From positions 1-64,000 of the forward strand of contig JAEOTV010000073.1 of the NCBI GenBank assembly GCA_016839635.1: a stretch of DNA of 64,000 nucleotides, in the 5' to 3' direction. Positions 46,624-54,740 of this stretch are shown in pieces. Every line of letters begins with the position of its first letter. Position 1 is the stretch's first letter. Below the pieces are notes generated by a model, which had not been told where the DNA came from, made no database searches, and was given only the letters and a program-made list of their open reading frames with translations. A program made the translations under genes and the position numbers. The DNA comes from Promethearchaeota archaeon. Its GTDB lineage: Archaea; Asgardarchaeota; Lokiarchaeia; Sigynarchaeales; SOKP01.

Positions 46624-47217
46624 TTATACTTTTTCTGTTTTACTTCTTTTTAGTTTCAGGAATGGAATCATGAAAGCCACATTATTTTCATAATCCAAGA
46701 AATTATCTCCATGCTTAGCTTTTAAGGCAATTTCTTCAATTTTTGCTAAAACAATGTACAATAATACTTCACCAATCCATATGTATAGTAAAACTGTATT
46801 AGCATTGAGATAACCTAAATTAAAATTGAATATAGGACTTGTCTGAAAAGCTATTAATGTCATACCAAATGTCATTATAATAAATGCAAGATATTGAGGA
46901 TGTCTCACGTATTTATATGGTCCTGTTCGTATTAATTGTTTTCTGTGAGTTAATTGATATATTAGAGAGTAAATAAAGAGGCTAAGTCCTAATAAAACAA
47001 TATAGATTTCATAAGTTCTAAATAGGAAATTAAGATCAACTAATAAAATTTCAGGATTCTGAAAATATAACGACAAATAAGCTATGAATGGTACACTCAT
47101 TATTCCAAACCACACTCCGGTGCAAGGTACATATTGAAAAAATGGAATTAATATTGAAGATATACTTGTAGAAATTGAACCTAATTTTCCTTTAAAATTT
47201 TCACGATTAATTTTCAT
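46624..47217 (-). CDS. ICMT/PEMT-type membrane methyltransferase-like protein
   Basis: A 197-residue membrane protein with about five helices. YKYVRHPQYLAFIIMTFGM, then GEVLLYIVLAKIEEIALKAKHGDNFLDYE is the isoprenylcysteine/phospholipid methyltransferase signature (R-H-P-x-Y ... E-E ... F-x-x-Y). It is expected to bind SAM and methylate a hydrophobic substrate. It differs from the 13322-13960 relative in its longer N-terminus. It is the first gene of a unit with the membrane-anchored regulator and is preceded by the conserved promoter element copy A. Confidence 0.75.
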   Translation of the reverse strand: MKINRENFKGKLGSISTSISSILIPFFQYVPCTGVWFGIMSVPFIAYLSLYFQNPEILLVDLNFLFRTYEIYIVLLGLSLFIYSLIYQLTHRKQLIRTGPYKYVRHPQYLAFIIMTFGMTLIAFQTSPIFNFNLGYLNANTVLLYIWIGEVLLYIVLAKIEEIALKAKHGDNFLDYENNVAFMIPFLKLKRSKTEKV

Positions 47218-47263
47218 TTATATTCCCTTTAAAATTTTAATTATGCTTATTGAAAATGAAAAT

Positions 47264-47306
47264 ATTCTATTTTTAAAGGTTTAAGGTCCACTTATGGAAC
47301 AATTTT
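47264..47306 (-). promoter_or_regulatory. Conserved promoter/operator element, copy A
   Basis: Minus-strand element 58-89 bases before the ICMT-like start (element proper 47275-47306). On the plus strand the core reads TTTAAGGTCCACTTAT and then GGAACAATTTT. Read toward the gene, it runs straight into CTTTAAAAATAG, a TATA-like box at the right distance for a 5' leader of about 28 bases. It has one base change in the GTGCAC centre. Four other copies are described at 49549, 50240, 59650 and 59908. Confidence 0.65.
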
Positions 47307-47326
47307 GAGATTAAAACAAAGCTTTT

Positions 47327-47842
47327 CTACCCATTTCTTAAATTTTTCCTTAAGAATATATATCCTACAATTTCTAAACCAGCACCTAAGAATAATCCAA
47401 TAATTCCAACCCCTGGACTAATGTTTCCCCAAAAACTATGACCGTAAAGAATCCATCTAGACACTTCGATCATTATCATCCAAATTATTGTTGCAACTAT
47501 AACTACTATTGCTGAAACCAACCAGCTAATTTTAGGAATTAACTCTCCTTTTCTATAATTATTAGCTGTTAAAATTGTTGTTATACCTAAAATCATAATT
47601 AATAACGAACATATAATTGAGGGGATAAAACTTATCAGCTGAATATCAAATTCAATCCTGGTGGTAGGAATACCAGATTCATAACGATATGAAAAAAATA
47701 AATTGATTATCCAAAGATAAAAATCGGTATCAAATGATGCTGAACGATAAATATAATATGCGTTAGGAATCAGTAAAGAAATAAGTGTTGTTAATCCTCC
47801 TATAAAAACCAAAATCCAAATATATTTCTTAATTTCAATCAT
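47327..47842 (-). CDS. Four-helix membrane protein, family member 1
   Basis: A 171-residue protein with four predicted membrane helices (about 8-26, 65-92, 107-128 and 143-165) and a 40-residue extracellular or lumenal loop after the first. Conserved points shared with the adjacent paralogues are a glycine pair in helix 1, IIWMIMIEVSR in helix 3 and GIIGLFLGAGL in helix 4. The function is unknown. Its start lies 16 bases after the stop of the next paralogue, so it is the last gene of the LVIVD operon. Confidence 0.65.
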   Translation of the reverse strand: MIEIKKYIWILVFIGGLTTLISLLIPNAYYIYRSASFDTDFYLWIINLFFSYRYESGIPTTRIEFDIQLISFIPSIICSLLIMILGITTILTANNYRKGELIPKISWLVSAIVVIVATIIWMIMIEVSRWILYGHSFWGNISPGVGIIGLFLGAGLEIVGYIFLRKNLRNG

Positions 47843-47858
47843 AAAATGATCTATGATT

Positions 47859-48368
47859 TTAGTTTATTGAACGATCTTTATCTAATAATACTCCAAAAAT
47901 AAGAAAGCCTGTTCCAATAAAAGGTCCTATTACTCCGAAATGTGGAATATATCCCCCTCCACCAAGGCTCCAGTGGGGAAATCCATTAATTCTATAAAAC
48001 ACTTCCATCATAATTATCCATGCTAGAGTCGAGATTGCTATTAAAGTAGCCAGAATCAACATGTTTCTTCTTTTGCCTTTAGTTTCTACTGATACTTTTC
48101 TGTAAATAAGTGATGTGGTGATTGATATTATAGCACTTGAGAAGATAATTGCTGCAAAAATAAATGAGATTATAACTAGCATGAGATCAGTCCTTAAGAG
48201 TCCTATTACCAATGGGCCTGGATCTGTTTCTAAATATAATTGAGTGATCCATACAAAATAAGTATTACCTGGTTCAGTATGAAAGGAAGTTGGTGTGAGT
48301 ATTGCAAATATTGTTAAAATTCCTCCAATAATTGATAAAATTTTAGCATTTTTTTTGAGAAAATTCAA
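47859..48368 (-). CDS. Four-helix membrane protein, family member 2
   Basis: A 169-residue paralogue of the preceding entry: FLKKNAKILSIIGG at the start, LTPTSFHTEP in the first loop, LAWIIMMEVFYR in helix 3 and IPHFGVIGPFIGTG in helix 4. The start is a TTG. It is 50 bases downstream of the LVIVD propeller gene, which carries the promoter element, and 16 bases before family member 1. This gives an operon of a propeller plus two membrane proteins. The function is unknown. The disrupted copy at 49659-50186 is its closest relative in the window. Confidence 0.65.
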   Translation of the reverse strand: MNFLKKNAKILSIIGGILTIFAILTPTSFHTEPGNTYFVWITQLYLETDPGPLVIGLLRTDLMLVIISFIFAAIIFSSAIISITTSLIYRKVSVETKGKRRNMLILATLIAISTLAWIIMMEVFYRINGFPHWSLGGGGYIPHFGVIGPFIGTGFLIFGVLLDKDRSIN

Positions 48369-48418
48369 TTTAAAACACCTTACTAAGTCTATGAAACTTT
48401 TTGAAATGTATGTAAGTA

Positions 48419-49495
48419 CTATTTTTTATATCTATATATAATAATAATTATTGTAATTACACTTGTCAAAATAACAAATATTATTATCGGTATTATATAA
48501 TTTTGATTATCACTTGGTGGAACATGTGAAAGTTCGAGGATTTCCAATCCATGATCTAAATCAGTTATATACACTAGATTATTATCGACAAACAAATTTC
48601 TTGTGTGTCCTCCATCATTAAATCCACTTATCTTCCAAGGACTAGTAGGATTACTAACATTAACGATTTCAAGCCCATCATTATCATCTGATAAAAAAGC
48701 TATCTCCTCTAAAATAAACGAAAAATATACATTACCTCCATTATCAAATGAACCTAAAGTTATCGGATGGAATGGATCACTTACATTTAAGATCTCTAAA
48801 CCATTTGAACTATAACACAAAAAAGCAGTATCTTCAATAACATCAACACTGTAAGCACCTACTCCGTTAAAGCATCCACCGACTTCGAATGGATTACATG
48901 GATCTGAGATGTTTAGTATTTCTAGCCCTGCGTGATATTCTGCTATATAAGCTAAGTCTCCTTTAATAAAAACTCCGTTAGGGGATCCACCATCATTGTA
49001 TTCACCAATTTTAGTAGGATATCTAATATCGCTGCAGTTAATAATTTCAAGTCCATTTTCTAAACTCACTAAATAAACAAGATCTCCAACAGTGAAAACA
49101 TCAAAAACATGTCCTCCATTATAAAAATCACTTATCTTAATAGGACTTAATGGATTTGATACATTGACTATTTGCAAACCACTAAAATAGTTCGCTAAGT
49201 AAGCGACTCCATTAAGAACATCGATACTATGAGTTACTCCGAGGTCAAGGTGCCCCAACTCGGTTGGATTGTGAGGATCAGAAACATCAATAATTTGCAA
49301 CCCTTCTTCATTTCCTCCAATATAAGCTATATCATCGATTACAACAACATCCCAGGCACATAACGTGTCGAATTGTCCAATCTTTTGTGGATATAAATTT
49401 ATATCGGCAGAGACAATATTACTTTTTGATAAGACCATAAAAAAGAATAAAATAACAAGGAGATATTGTTTAGAAAGTACTTTTTTTGAATTCAT
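48419..49495 (-). CDS. Secreted LVIVD-repeat beta-propeller with C-terminal anchor
   Basis: A 358-residue protein with an N-terminal signal peptide (about 1-30), six LVIVD units of about 42 residues and a closing strand, then a single C-terminal membrane helix and a YRYKK tail. Each unit begins GLQI or GLEI, then N/D-V-S-D/N-P and a strand ending with a Y or F (for example GLQIIDVSDPHNPTELG). The units form a beta-propeller displayed outside the cell and anchored by the tail. Binding partners are unknown. It is the first gene of a unit with two four-helix membrane proteins, under promoter element copy B. Confidence 0.82.
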   Translation of the reverse strand: MNSKKVLSKQYLLVILFFFMVLSKSNIVSADINLYPQKIGQFDTLCAWDVVVIDDIAYIGGNEEGLQIIDVSDPHNPTELGHLDLGVTHSIDVLNGVAYLANYFSGLQIVNVSNPLSPIKISDFYNGGHVFDVFTVGDLVYLVSLENGLEIINCSDIRYPTKIGEYNDGGSPNGVFIKGDLAYIAEYHAGLEILNISDPCNPFEVGGCFNGVGAYSVDVIEDTAFLCYSSNGLEILNVSDPFHPITLGSFDNGGNVYFSFILEEIAFLSDDNDGLEIVNVSNPTSPWKISGFNDGGHTRNLFVDNNLVYITDLDHGLEILELSHVPPSDNQNYIIPIIIFVILTSVITIIIIIYRYKK

Positions 49496-49539
49496 TTTTT
49501 ATCTAATATTTTTTAAAGGTTTAATAAAATTTTTAACAA

Positions 49540-49580
49540 TATGATTATAAAGATTTAAGGTGCACTTTTCGAACATTTTT
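49540..49580 (-). promoter_or_regulatory. Conserved promoter/operator element, copy B
   Basis: Element proper at 49549-49580, 54-85 bases before the LVIVD gene. Plus-strand core TTTAAGGTGCACTTTTC then GAACATTTTT, with a perfect GTGCAC palindrome. In the direction of transcription it is followed by CTTTATAATC, a TATA-like box. It matches copies at 47275, 50240, 59650 and 59908. Confidence 0.7.
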
Positions 49581-49595
49581 AAAGATTTAATTGTC

Positions 49596-49630
49596 CAAAA
49601 GTAAAAAAAAATTAAAAAAAAAAAGAAAAC
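49596..49630 (-). terminator. T-tract terminator (minus strand)
   Basis: Two A-runs of 9 and 11 bases on the plus strand, so long T-tracts on the transcript, follow the stop of the disrupted membrane-protein gene at 49659. They separate it from promoter element copy B and are a likely terminator. Confidence 0.45.
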
Positions 49631-49658
49631 GATAAATTATTCTTAAAAAATAATAGAT

Positions 49659-50186
49659 CTAGGATTTTAATTTATTTGGTGAACCAACATTTTTATCTAA
49701 TAAAACACCTATTATAATAAGGCTGGTTCCAATAAATGGCCCAATCACTCCAAAATGCGGTATATAATGTCCCACTCCAATACCAATCCAATGGTTAGCC
49801 CCATAAATCATATAAAAGACTTCCATCATGATAATCCATGTAAGAGTTGATAACGCAATTATTATTGCTAGAATTAAAAAAAGCTTCTTGTGTTTTTGAA
49901 CATATAATAATTTTTTACGATAAATAAATGAACTTCTAATTGTTATGATAGCGCTTGAGAAGATCATTACTGAAAGAATAATAGAAAATGTAAGAAGTAT
50001 AGGATCATTCCTTAAGAGTCCAACACTAATAGGTGGTGGAGCAACATTTAAAAATGTTTGGAACATTCACACATAGTAAGTAGCTATTATGTCTGTAGAG
50101 AAAGAGGTTGGAGTGAATACGGCTATTAATGTAATAAAACCTCCAATAAAAGGAAAATAGCTTGCATGTCGTTTAAAAAAAGTTAT
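49659..50186 (-). pseudogene. Disrupted third member of the four-helix membrane family (in-frame TGA)
   Basis: Reading from about 50186, the frame gives FFKRHASYFPFIGG, FTPTSFSTD and TYYV, then TGA at 50067-50069, then MFQTFLNVAPP and the rest of the family to IPHFGVIGPFIG and LLDKN. Aligned with family member 2 (TYFVWITQLYLE) the TGA falls exactly on a tryptophan codon. The expected start position has ATA rather than ATG, GTG or TTG. The remaining 135 codons are intact and well conserved, so the loss is recent. An alternative is restart at the ATG 50064-50066, giving a protein without helix 1. It lies under promoter element copy C. Confidence 0.75.
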
Positions 50187-50230
50187 ATAAGAACACCAAA
50201 TCCTCTATAATACTTAAAGAGTTAAGTCAT

Positions 50231-50269
50231 ATTATTTTAAAAGGTTTATGGTGCACTTTTCGAAAATTC
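50231..50269 (-). promoter_or_regulatory. Conserved promoter/operator element, copy C
   Basis: Element proper at 50240-50269, about 54 bases before the disrupted membrane gene. Plus-strand core TTTATGGTGCACTTTTC then GAAAATTC. It is followed toward the gene by CTTTTAAAATAATATG, a TATA-like box. It is conserved with the other copies even though the gene it serves is broken. Confidence 0.65.
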
Positions 50270-50299
50270 AAAATAAGAAAGTATCTCAAGAATAGAACT

Positions 50300-51067
50300 T
50301 TAAGAATCTAAAATTTTTTCAACTAATTTATTTAAAGCAATGAAGCTTTTTGACTTTTCAGGAATATCTATTATTGGTTTACCCTTTAATTCAAATTCAG
50401 TTATTACATTATCTTCAGGAATCTCTCCTAGTAGTTTTAAATTAAGATCTTTCAATTTTTGTTTTATGTGGTTTGTATTCCCCTTGACTCGGTTTAGAAT
50501 AAGGCCAAGCTCTTTATAATTAGTGAATTTCTTTGCACTTTCACGTATAGCAGCAGCAGTTTCAATACTGCGCATCGAGATATCTGAAACTATCAATAAA
50601 AAATCTACTGATTCTATCACCATTCGATTGATCTGTTCAAGTCCTGCTTCACAATCGATTAAAACTATATCAAAATCCTTAGAAATCGATCCAATAACCT
50701 TTCGCAAAAGAGTATTTGAAGGACAAAAACATCCAGGTCCTTCAGGTTGACCGATTGAAAATAAACTAAAGTTTTTACTTTCAGCTATAGCACTATATAC
50801 TTCAAAATCAATATTCTCTGCTACTGCTTTGAAATCATTCGCCTTAGTTAAGATTTCATCTATAACCTCAGTTCTTAATTTTTCGAGACTTTTTTCAGGA
50901 ATCAAATTTACCATTTGACTGAGATGAGGAAATGTAGGATCTGCATCAATTAATAATAATTTATATTCATATTTTTTTGAAATAGCCTTTGCTAGGAGAG
51001 CAGTAATTACTGTTTTACCAGAACCCCCTTTTCCAACAACAGATATCACAAGAGGTTTATTTTCCAA
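50300..51067 (-). CDS. CooC-type nickel-insertion-like P-loop ATPase
   Basis: A 255-residue deviant-Walker (MinD/ParA-like) ATPase. GKGGSGKT is at 12-19, LLLIDADPT at 37-45 is the A' motif, and VLIDCEAGLEQINR near 135 follows. PGCFCPSN holds a C-x-C motif at C113/C115, the metal-binding feature of CooC, the maturation factor of CO dehydrogenase/acetyl-CoA synthase. The start is a TTG, overlapping by 11 bases the 3' end of the CdhC-like gene upstream (51057-51839). No CODH catalytic subunit is in the window. Confidence 0.78.
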   Translation of the reverse strand: MENKPLVISVVGKGGSGKTVITALLAKAISKKYEYKLLLIDADPTFPHLSQMVNLIPEKSLEKLRTEVIDEILTKANDFKAVAENIDFEVYSAIAESKNFSLFSIGQPEGPGCFCPSNTLLRKVIGSISKDFDIVLIDCEAGLEQINRMVIESVDFLLIVSDISMRSIETAAAIRESAKKFTNYKELGLILNRVKGNTNHIKQKLKDLNLKLLGEIPEDNVITEFELKGKPIIDIPEKSKSFIALNKLVEKILDS

Positions 51068-51839
51068 TTTTCTCTCTCTCCACTAAGGCTTGTTTAATAT
51101 TATAACACTCTGCTTGATAAGGGCATATTTCACAACCCCAATCATATTCACAATCAATTCTTTTCTTCCAGTTTTCTATTTTTTTTAACCATTTTTCATT
51201 TATAAATATATTAATTTTAGAAGTGATTTCAATAAAATCATCAATTACATTTGAATAAGTGTTGACAAAAAATATTTCCATTGATTCAATTAGATTTGTA
51301 AATCGTTGCTTATACAAATAAAAAATAGCATTCCCTAGAAAATTAAATGTAAAATTCTTAATGATCTTTGTGCCAATTCTACACCAAAATTTCCTAGGAA
51401 TTGTGCGTATTAAAAAACCTTCAATTCCATTAGATATAAAACCAAATTGTCTTAAAGAATCCCAATCCTTTTCAGATATTTTTTTACCCCCGATTAGAAT
51501 TATCATTCCAAAATCAACAGAAAATTGATTAATTTTATTTTTTTCAAATCCGATAAGGGTTATTCTCCCATTTTTTAGTTGATTTATAAAATTTGGTTCA
51601 GAAAAGGGATATATCAATGAAAATGATTTTTTATTGATACCTCCCAGTTCTAAGCTTGTTTCTTCTTGAAGAATTATCTCTTTATGCTTATCTAATTCTA
51701 CTTTGATATTTAATTTTTTAAAAATACTTGTTGGATTTGAATCAATTTCATAAAATAATACGTTTTTCCCCTTCTTGGATTCAGAATTTAAATAATCTCT
51801 TAATTCATTAAGGAAATTTTCAAATATTTCGAGATTCAT
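51057..51839 (-). CDS. Stand-alone protein resembling the N-domain of acetyl-CoA synthase (CdhC/AcsB)
   Basis: A 260-residue protein. From memory of CdhC, several blocks line up in order: LELGG then a long strand, ITLIGFEKN, MIILIGGKKIS, a helix with RKFWCRIG, then FLGNAIFYLYK and IESMEIFFVNT, ending in WGCEICPYQAEC. The last resembles the G-C-x2-C half of the A-cluster motif, but the chain ends before any C-G-C half. It cannot build a full A-cluster alone and may be an accessory or partner. Its overlap with the CooC-like gene supports a role in nickel or acetyl-CoA synthase chemistry. A generic orphan remains possible. Confidence 0.5.
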   Translation of the reverse strand: MNLEIFENFLNELRDYLNSESKKGKNVLFYEIDSNPTSIFKKLNIKVELDKHKEIILQEETSLELGGINKKSFSLIYPFSEPNFINQLKNGRITLIGFEKNKINQFSVDFGMIILIGGKKISEKDWDSLRQFGFISNGIEGFLIRTIPRKFWCRIGTKIIKNFTFNFLGNAIFYLYKQRFTNLIESMEIFFVNTYSNVIDDFIEITSKINIFINEKWLKKIENWKKRIDCEYDWGCEICPYQAECYNIKQALVEREKIGK

Positions 51840-51891
51840 AAAGATAAAATTATAATTGTATAAAAATAATAAAAAGAGAAGATTAATAGTT

Positions 51892-53142
51892 TTAACTCTT
51901 AATTGTTTTGTTTATAATTTCTGATAGATCAAAAGCTTTAATCTGCTCATCGTTAATATTTGCATTGAATTGATTTAGGCAGAAAGGACAACAAGACACA
52001 ATTCCATCAGCTGTAGTATCTTTTGCTTCATTTATTCTTTCCTTAGCGGCAAAACTTGATAATTCTTTAAATGAAGACCTTACTCCACCTCCGGAACCAC
52101 AACACCAAGCATTTTGTTTATTTCTTGGCATTTCAATCAATTCAATTCCAGGAATATCCTTCAATACTTCTCGAGGGGGTTCATAAACTCCCATATGACG
52201 GCCGAGATGACAAGGATCGTGATATGTTAATTTCATATCAAGATTATTCTTAAACTGTATCTCATTGTTCTTCATTTTTTCTTGAATATATTCAGGTAAA
52301 TGAAGTATTTCAATACCATGATCAAGTCCAAATTTCTTAGGGTAAGTTTCTTTTAATGTACGATAACATCCCGCACAGGAAGTTAAGATTTTCTCAATCC
52401 CCTCGTTTCTAAAGAGTTTAACATTAGATTCAGCAATCAATTTTGCTTTTTCAGTTTGTCCAGTCATATATATTGGGGATCCACAACAATGTTCATCTTT
52501 AAGTATCCTAAAATCAACTTTGAGGTGATTTAAAACTTCTGCTGTATTAATTGCGATGCTTTTTTCCCTATAACTCGCAGTACAACCAACAAAATATATC
52601 ATTTTTGCATGAGGATTTTGTTTGATATTTGAAGGTATCCAATTTGTTCTATCTTTATGTTTTTCCATATATGGATTATATTCTCTATCAACATATTCTG
52701 TATAATTTACCTGTTCTGGCATTGGGCCATAACCCCTTTTAACTGCTTCTTCTCTGAAGGCCATTAACCATTCACCAGCATAATTATGAATTTCAGGAAT
52801 TTGACATTGTTGAGTACATGCTAAACATACTGAACACTGATAAAAAATTTTAGCTAAATTTTCAGTCCATTCTAAGCGGTCTGAAGTAATAGCCCAAGAA
52901 AGTAGATTTTTACCCCCTAAATAATATGCTTCAAATTTTCCAAATTCTCCAGAAGGACAAACTCTTAACCAGCCTTCCTCTTGATATCCTGTTCTACAAT
53001 TACCACATTTTCCGCACTGATACAAAATATCTTTATAATAATCTAAATTTTTATGTCTTTCCATCTTTTGTATATCAGGGACTGTTTCTATTTTAGTTAT
53101 GCCTTTACCTTCTACGAATTTTATTTTTTCTTCTTTTACCAT
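51892..53142 (-). CDS. Fe-S oxidoreductase with two 4Fe-4S motifs and CCG domains (GlcF/HdrD-like)
   Basis: A 416-residue protein. The 4Fe-4S cysteines are C43/C46/C49/C62 and C103/C106/C109/C113. Two CCG domains follow (HCCGSP then SCAGCYR; HDPCHLGRHMG then WCCGSGGG). Such subunits pass electrons between a flavin dehydrogenase and a quinone, ferredoxin or disulfide. It is directly downstream of an FAD oxidase gene with one base between the stop and the chosen ATG. GGAG within the end of that gene lies 9 bases before this start, so a TTG five codons earlier is not needed. It is the electron-transfer partner of that flavoprotein. Confidence 0.88.
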   Translation of the reverse strand: MVKEEKIKFVEGKGITKIETVPDIQKMERHKNLDYYKDILYQCGKCGNCRTGYQEEGWLRVCPSGEFGKFEAYYLGGKNLLSWAITSDRLEWTENLAKIFYQCSVCLACTQQCQIPEIHNYAGEWLMAFREEAVKRGYGPMPEQVNYTEYVDREYNPYMEKHKDRTNWIPSNIKQNPHAKMIYFVGCTASYREKSIAINTAEVLNHLKVDFRILKDEHCCGSPIYMTGQTEKAKLIAESNVKLFRNEGIEKILTSCAGCYRTLKETYPKKFGLDHGIEILHLPEYIQEKMKNNEIQFKNNLDMKLTYHDPCHLGRHMGVYEPPREVLKDIPGIELIEMPRNKQNAWCCGSGGGVRSSFKELSSFAAKERINEAKDTTADGIVSCCPFCLNQFNANINDEQIKAFDLSEIINKTIKS

Positions 53143-53143
53143 T

Positions 53144-54619
53144 TTAATCATCTCCAATTCCTTGTCCCGGATTCATAATATTATTTGGGTCAAGAAATTT
53201 CTTTATTTTTTCGATTAAATTGTTTGTTTCTGGATGAGTCTTATCTTTGTAATGCTGAACAACCCATTTTGGTGGTTTATACATAATTGTTCCTTCAAGT
53301 TGTTGAACAGCATCATGAATTTCTTTCAGAATTTGTCTTGTTTTCTTAATATCTTCAGGATCATTCTTATTAAAATTAACATTTGTCCTGGTGACACAAT
53401 AATGCCCACCAAACATAATTCTACAATAATATTGAGGTGATTTTCCGTATTTAAGGCATATTTCTCTTGATACATTATAATATTTTATAATATTACGAGT
53501 TGTATTATAACATCCAATCCACTCTCCTCCACCACCTCTGGCAAAATTCCAGCATCCCCAAAATTGTATTGGAAGTTGACCTCCAGTTTCTGGGAATATA
53601 TCACTTAAAACTCCTGTCATATTTTTAGGGAAATTTCTTGTTTGAATTCCTGCTGTTAATGGTTCCATATTATATTCCCTGCAAATCTTTTTGATGGCAT
53701 CACATTGTGCTTTATGCTGTTCTTCTGTGTATGCCTCAGTTGTAATTACCCCAATAAAATCAGGTAATCCAATTGATATAGGATCTATTGCAACACTTTT
53801 CTGATCAAAACATTGAAGAGATTGCGCCCACCCCATATTTGTCATCACCAAATCAACAATACCTAAACCTGCTTTGGATAATTTGAGCAGCATAGGAACA
53901 CCATCTTCTACTCTTGCTCCAAATGGTAGAAAATCAGTTCGATATGGGAGTTTTGGCCAAATTTTTATTGCAGCTTTTGTTACAATTCCAGTAGTGCCTT
54001 CCCATCCTATAAATAATCCTGAGATATCTGGTAAAGGTTGTCTTCCATACCAATAATCAGTAAGACTACATGAACCTGCTCTTATTAATTCACCTGTTGG
54101 TAATACTACTTCTAAACCATTAGTAAACTCCGCTCCTGTTCCTCCGATCATACCAAGATCCCACATTCCATATGCTAAGCATGATGGAATCACACCTGTA
54201 CCTGGTGGAGAAAATGTTACACCTGCTCTAAAATTTGGATGATTCTTATTAAGATATCCAATGAAATCAGCCCAAGTGATTCCTCCTTCAACAACAGCGT
54301 ACATATCATCCTCATTTACTTCAAGTACACGATTCATACGCCGTAAATCTACTACTATCCCTCCTTTTCTAGGAGTAGCAATTGAGCCAAAGTTTATTCC
54401 TGATACCCAAGGTACAACAGGAATTTTATGATTATTTGCTACTTTTACAATTTCTTGAACCTCCTCAGCAGTTTGAGGCATGATAACAATGTCACATTTT
54501 CCCTCTGGCTCTGCTGTAATAAAGTCATAATGATATAAAAATTGTATCTCAGGCTCGTCAGAAACATACCTATCTCCTACTATTTTCCCTAATACAGCAA
54601 CAATTTCACCATTATTCAT
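53144..54619 (-). CDS. FAD-binding oxidase/dehydrogenase of the GlcD/VAO type
   Basis: A 491-residue flavoprotein. The PCMH-type FAD-binding domain has VPWVSGINFGSIATPRKGG (about 71-89), RMNRVLEVNEDD, then MIGGTGAEFTNGLEVVLPTGE and GLFIGWEGTTGIVTKA. The C-terminal cap is of the vanillyl-alcohol-oxidase/lactate-glycolate type, ending FLDPNNIMNPGQG. It oxidises a hydroxy acid or an aromatic alcohol and hands electrons to the downstream Fe-S/CCG protein. The substrate is unclear. The ATG start is good. It is the first gene of a unit running through the CCG protein to the CdhC-like and CooC-like genes. Confidence 0.85.
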   Translation of the reverse strand: MNNGEIVAVLGKIVGDRYVSDEPEIQFLYHYDFITAEPEGKCDIVIMPQTAEEVQEIVKVANNHKIPVVPWVSGINFGSIATPRKGGIVVDLRRMNRVLEVNEDDMYAVVEGGITWADFIGYLNKNHPNFRAGVTFSPPGTGVIPSCLAYGMWDLGMIGGTGAEFTNGLEVVLPTGELIRAGSCSLTDYWYGRQPLPDISGLFIGWEGTTGIVTKAAIKIWPKLPYRTDFLPFGARVEDGVPMLLKLSKAGLGIVDLVMTNMGWAQSLQCFDQKSVAIDPISIGLPDFIGVITTEAYTEEQHKAQCDAIKKICREYNMEPLTAGIQTRNFPKNMTGVLSDIFPETGGQLPIQFWGCWNFARGGGGEWIGCYNTTRNIIKYYNVSREICLKYGKSPQYYCRIMFGGHYCVTRTNVNFNKNDPEDIKKTRQILKEIHDAVQQLEGTIMYKPPKWVVQHYKDKTHPETNNLIEKIKKFLDPNNIMNPGQGIGDD

Positions 54620-54740
54620 TTTTTTTTCACATTTTTAGAATTTAAAATATTAGATTATAATAATTTAAAATATTACCTTAATATTATTAAAGAGTTTTCG
54701 TGTATTTTTGTAAGTAGATAATCAAAAATAAACAATTTTT

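Noticed and set aside
49511..49530. A second AAAGGTTTA-like string next to promoter element copy B
   Set aside because: It lacks the GTGCAC core and the GAACA block, so it is not counted as a copy.
50064..50072. TGA read as tryptophan (altered genetic code)
   Set aside because: Clear genes in the window end with TGA (for example the Trm11-like and SCP2-like genes), and the copy has also lost its start, so pseudogenisation is simpler.
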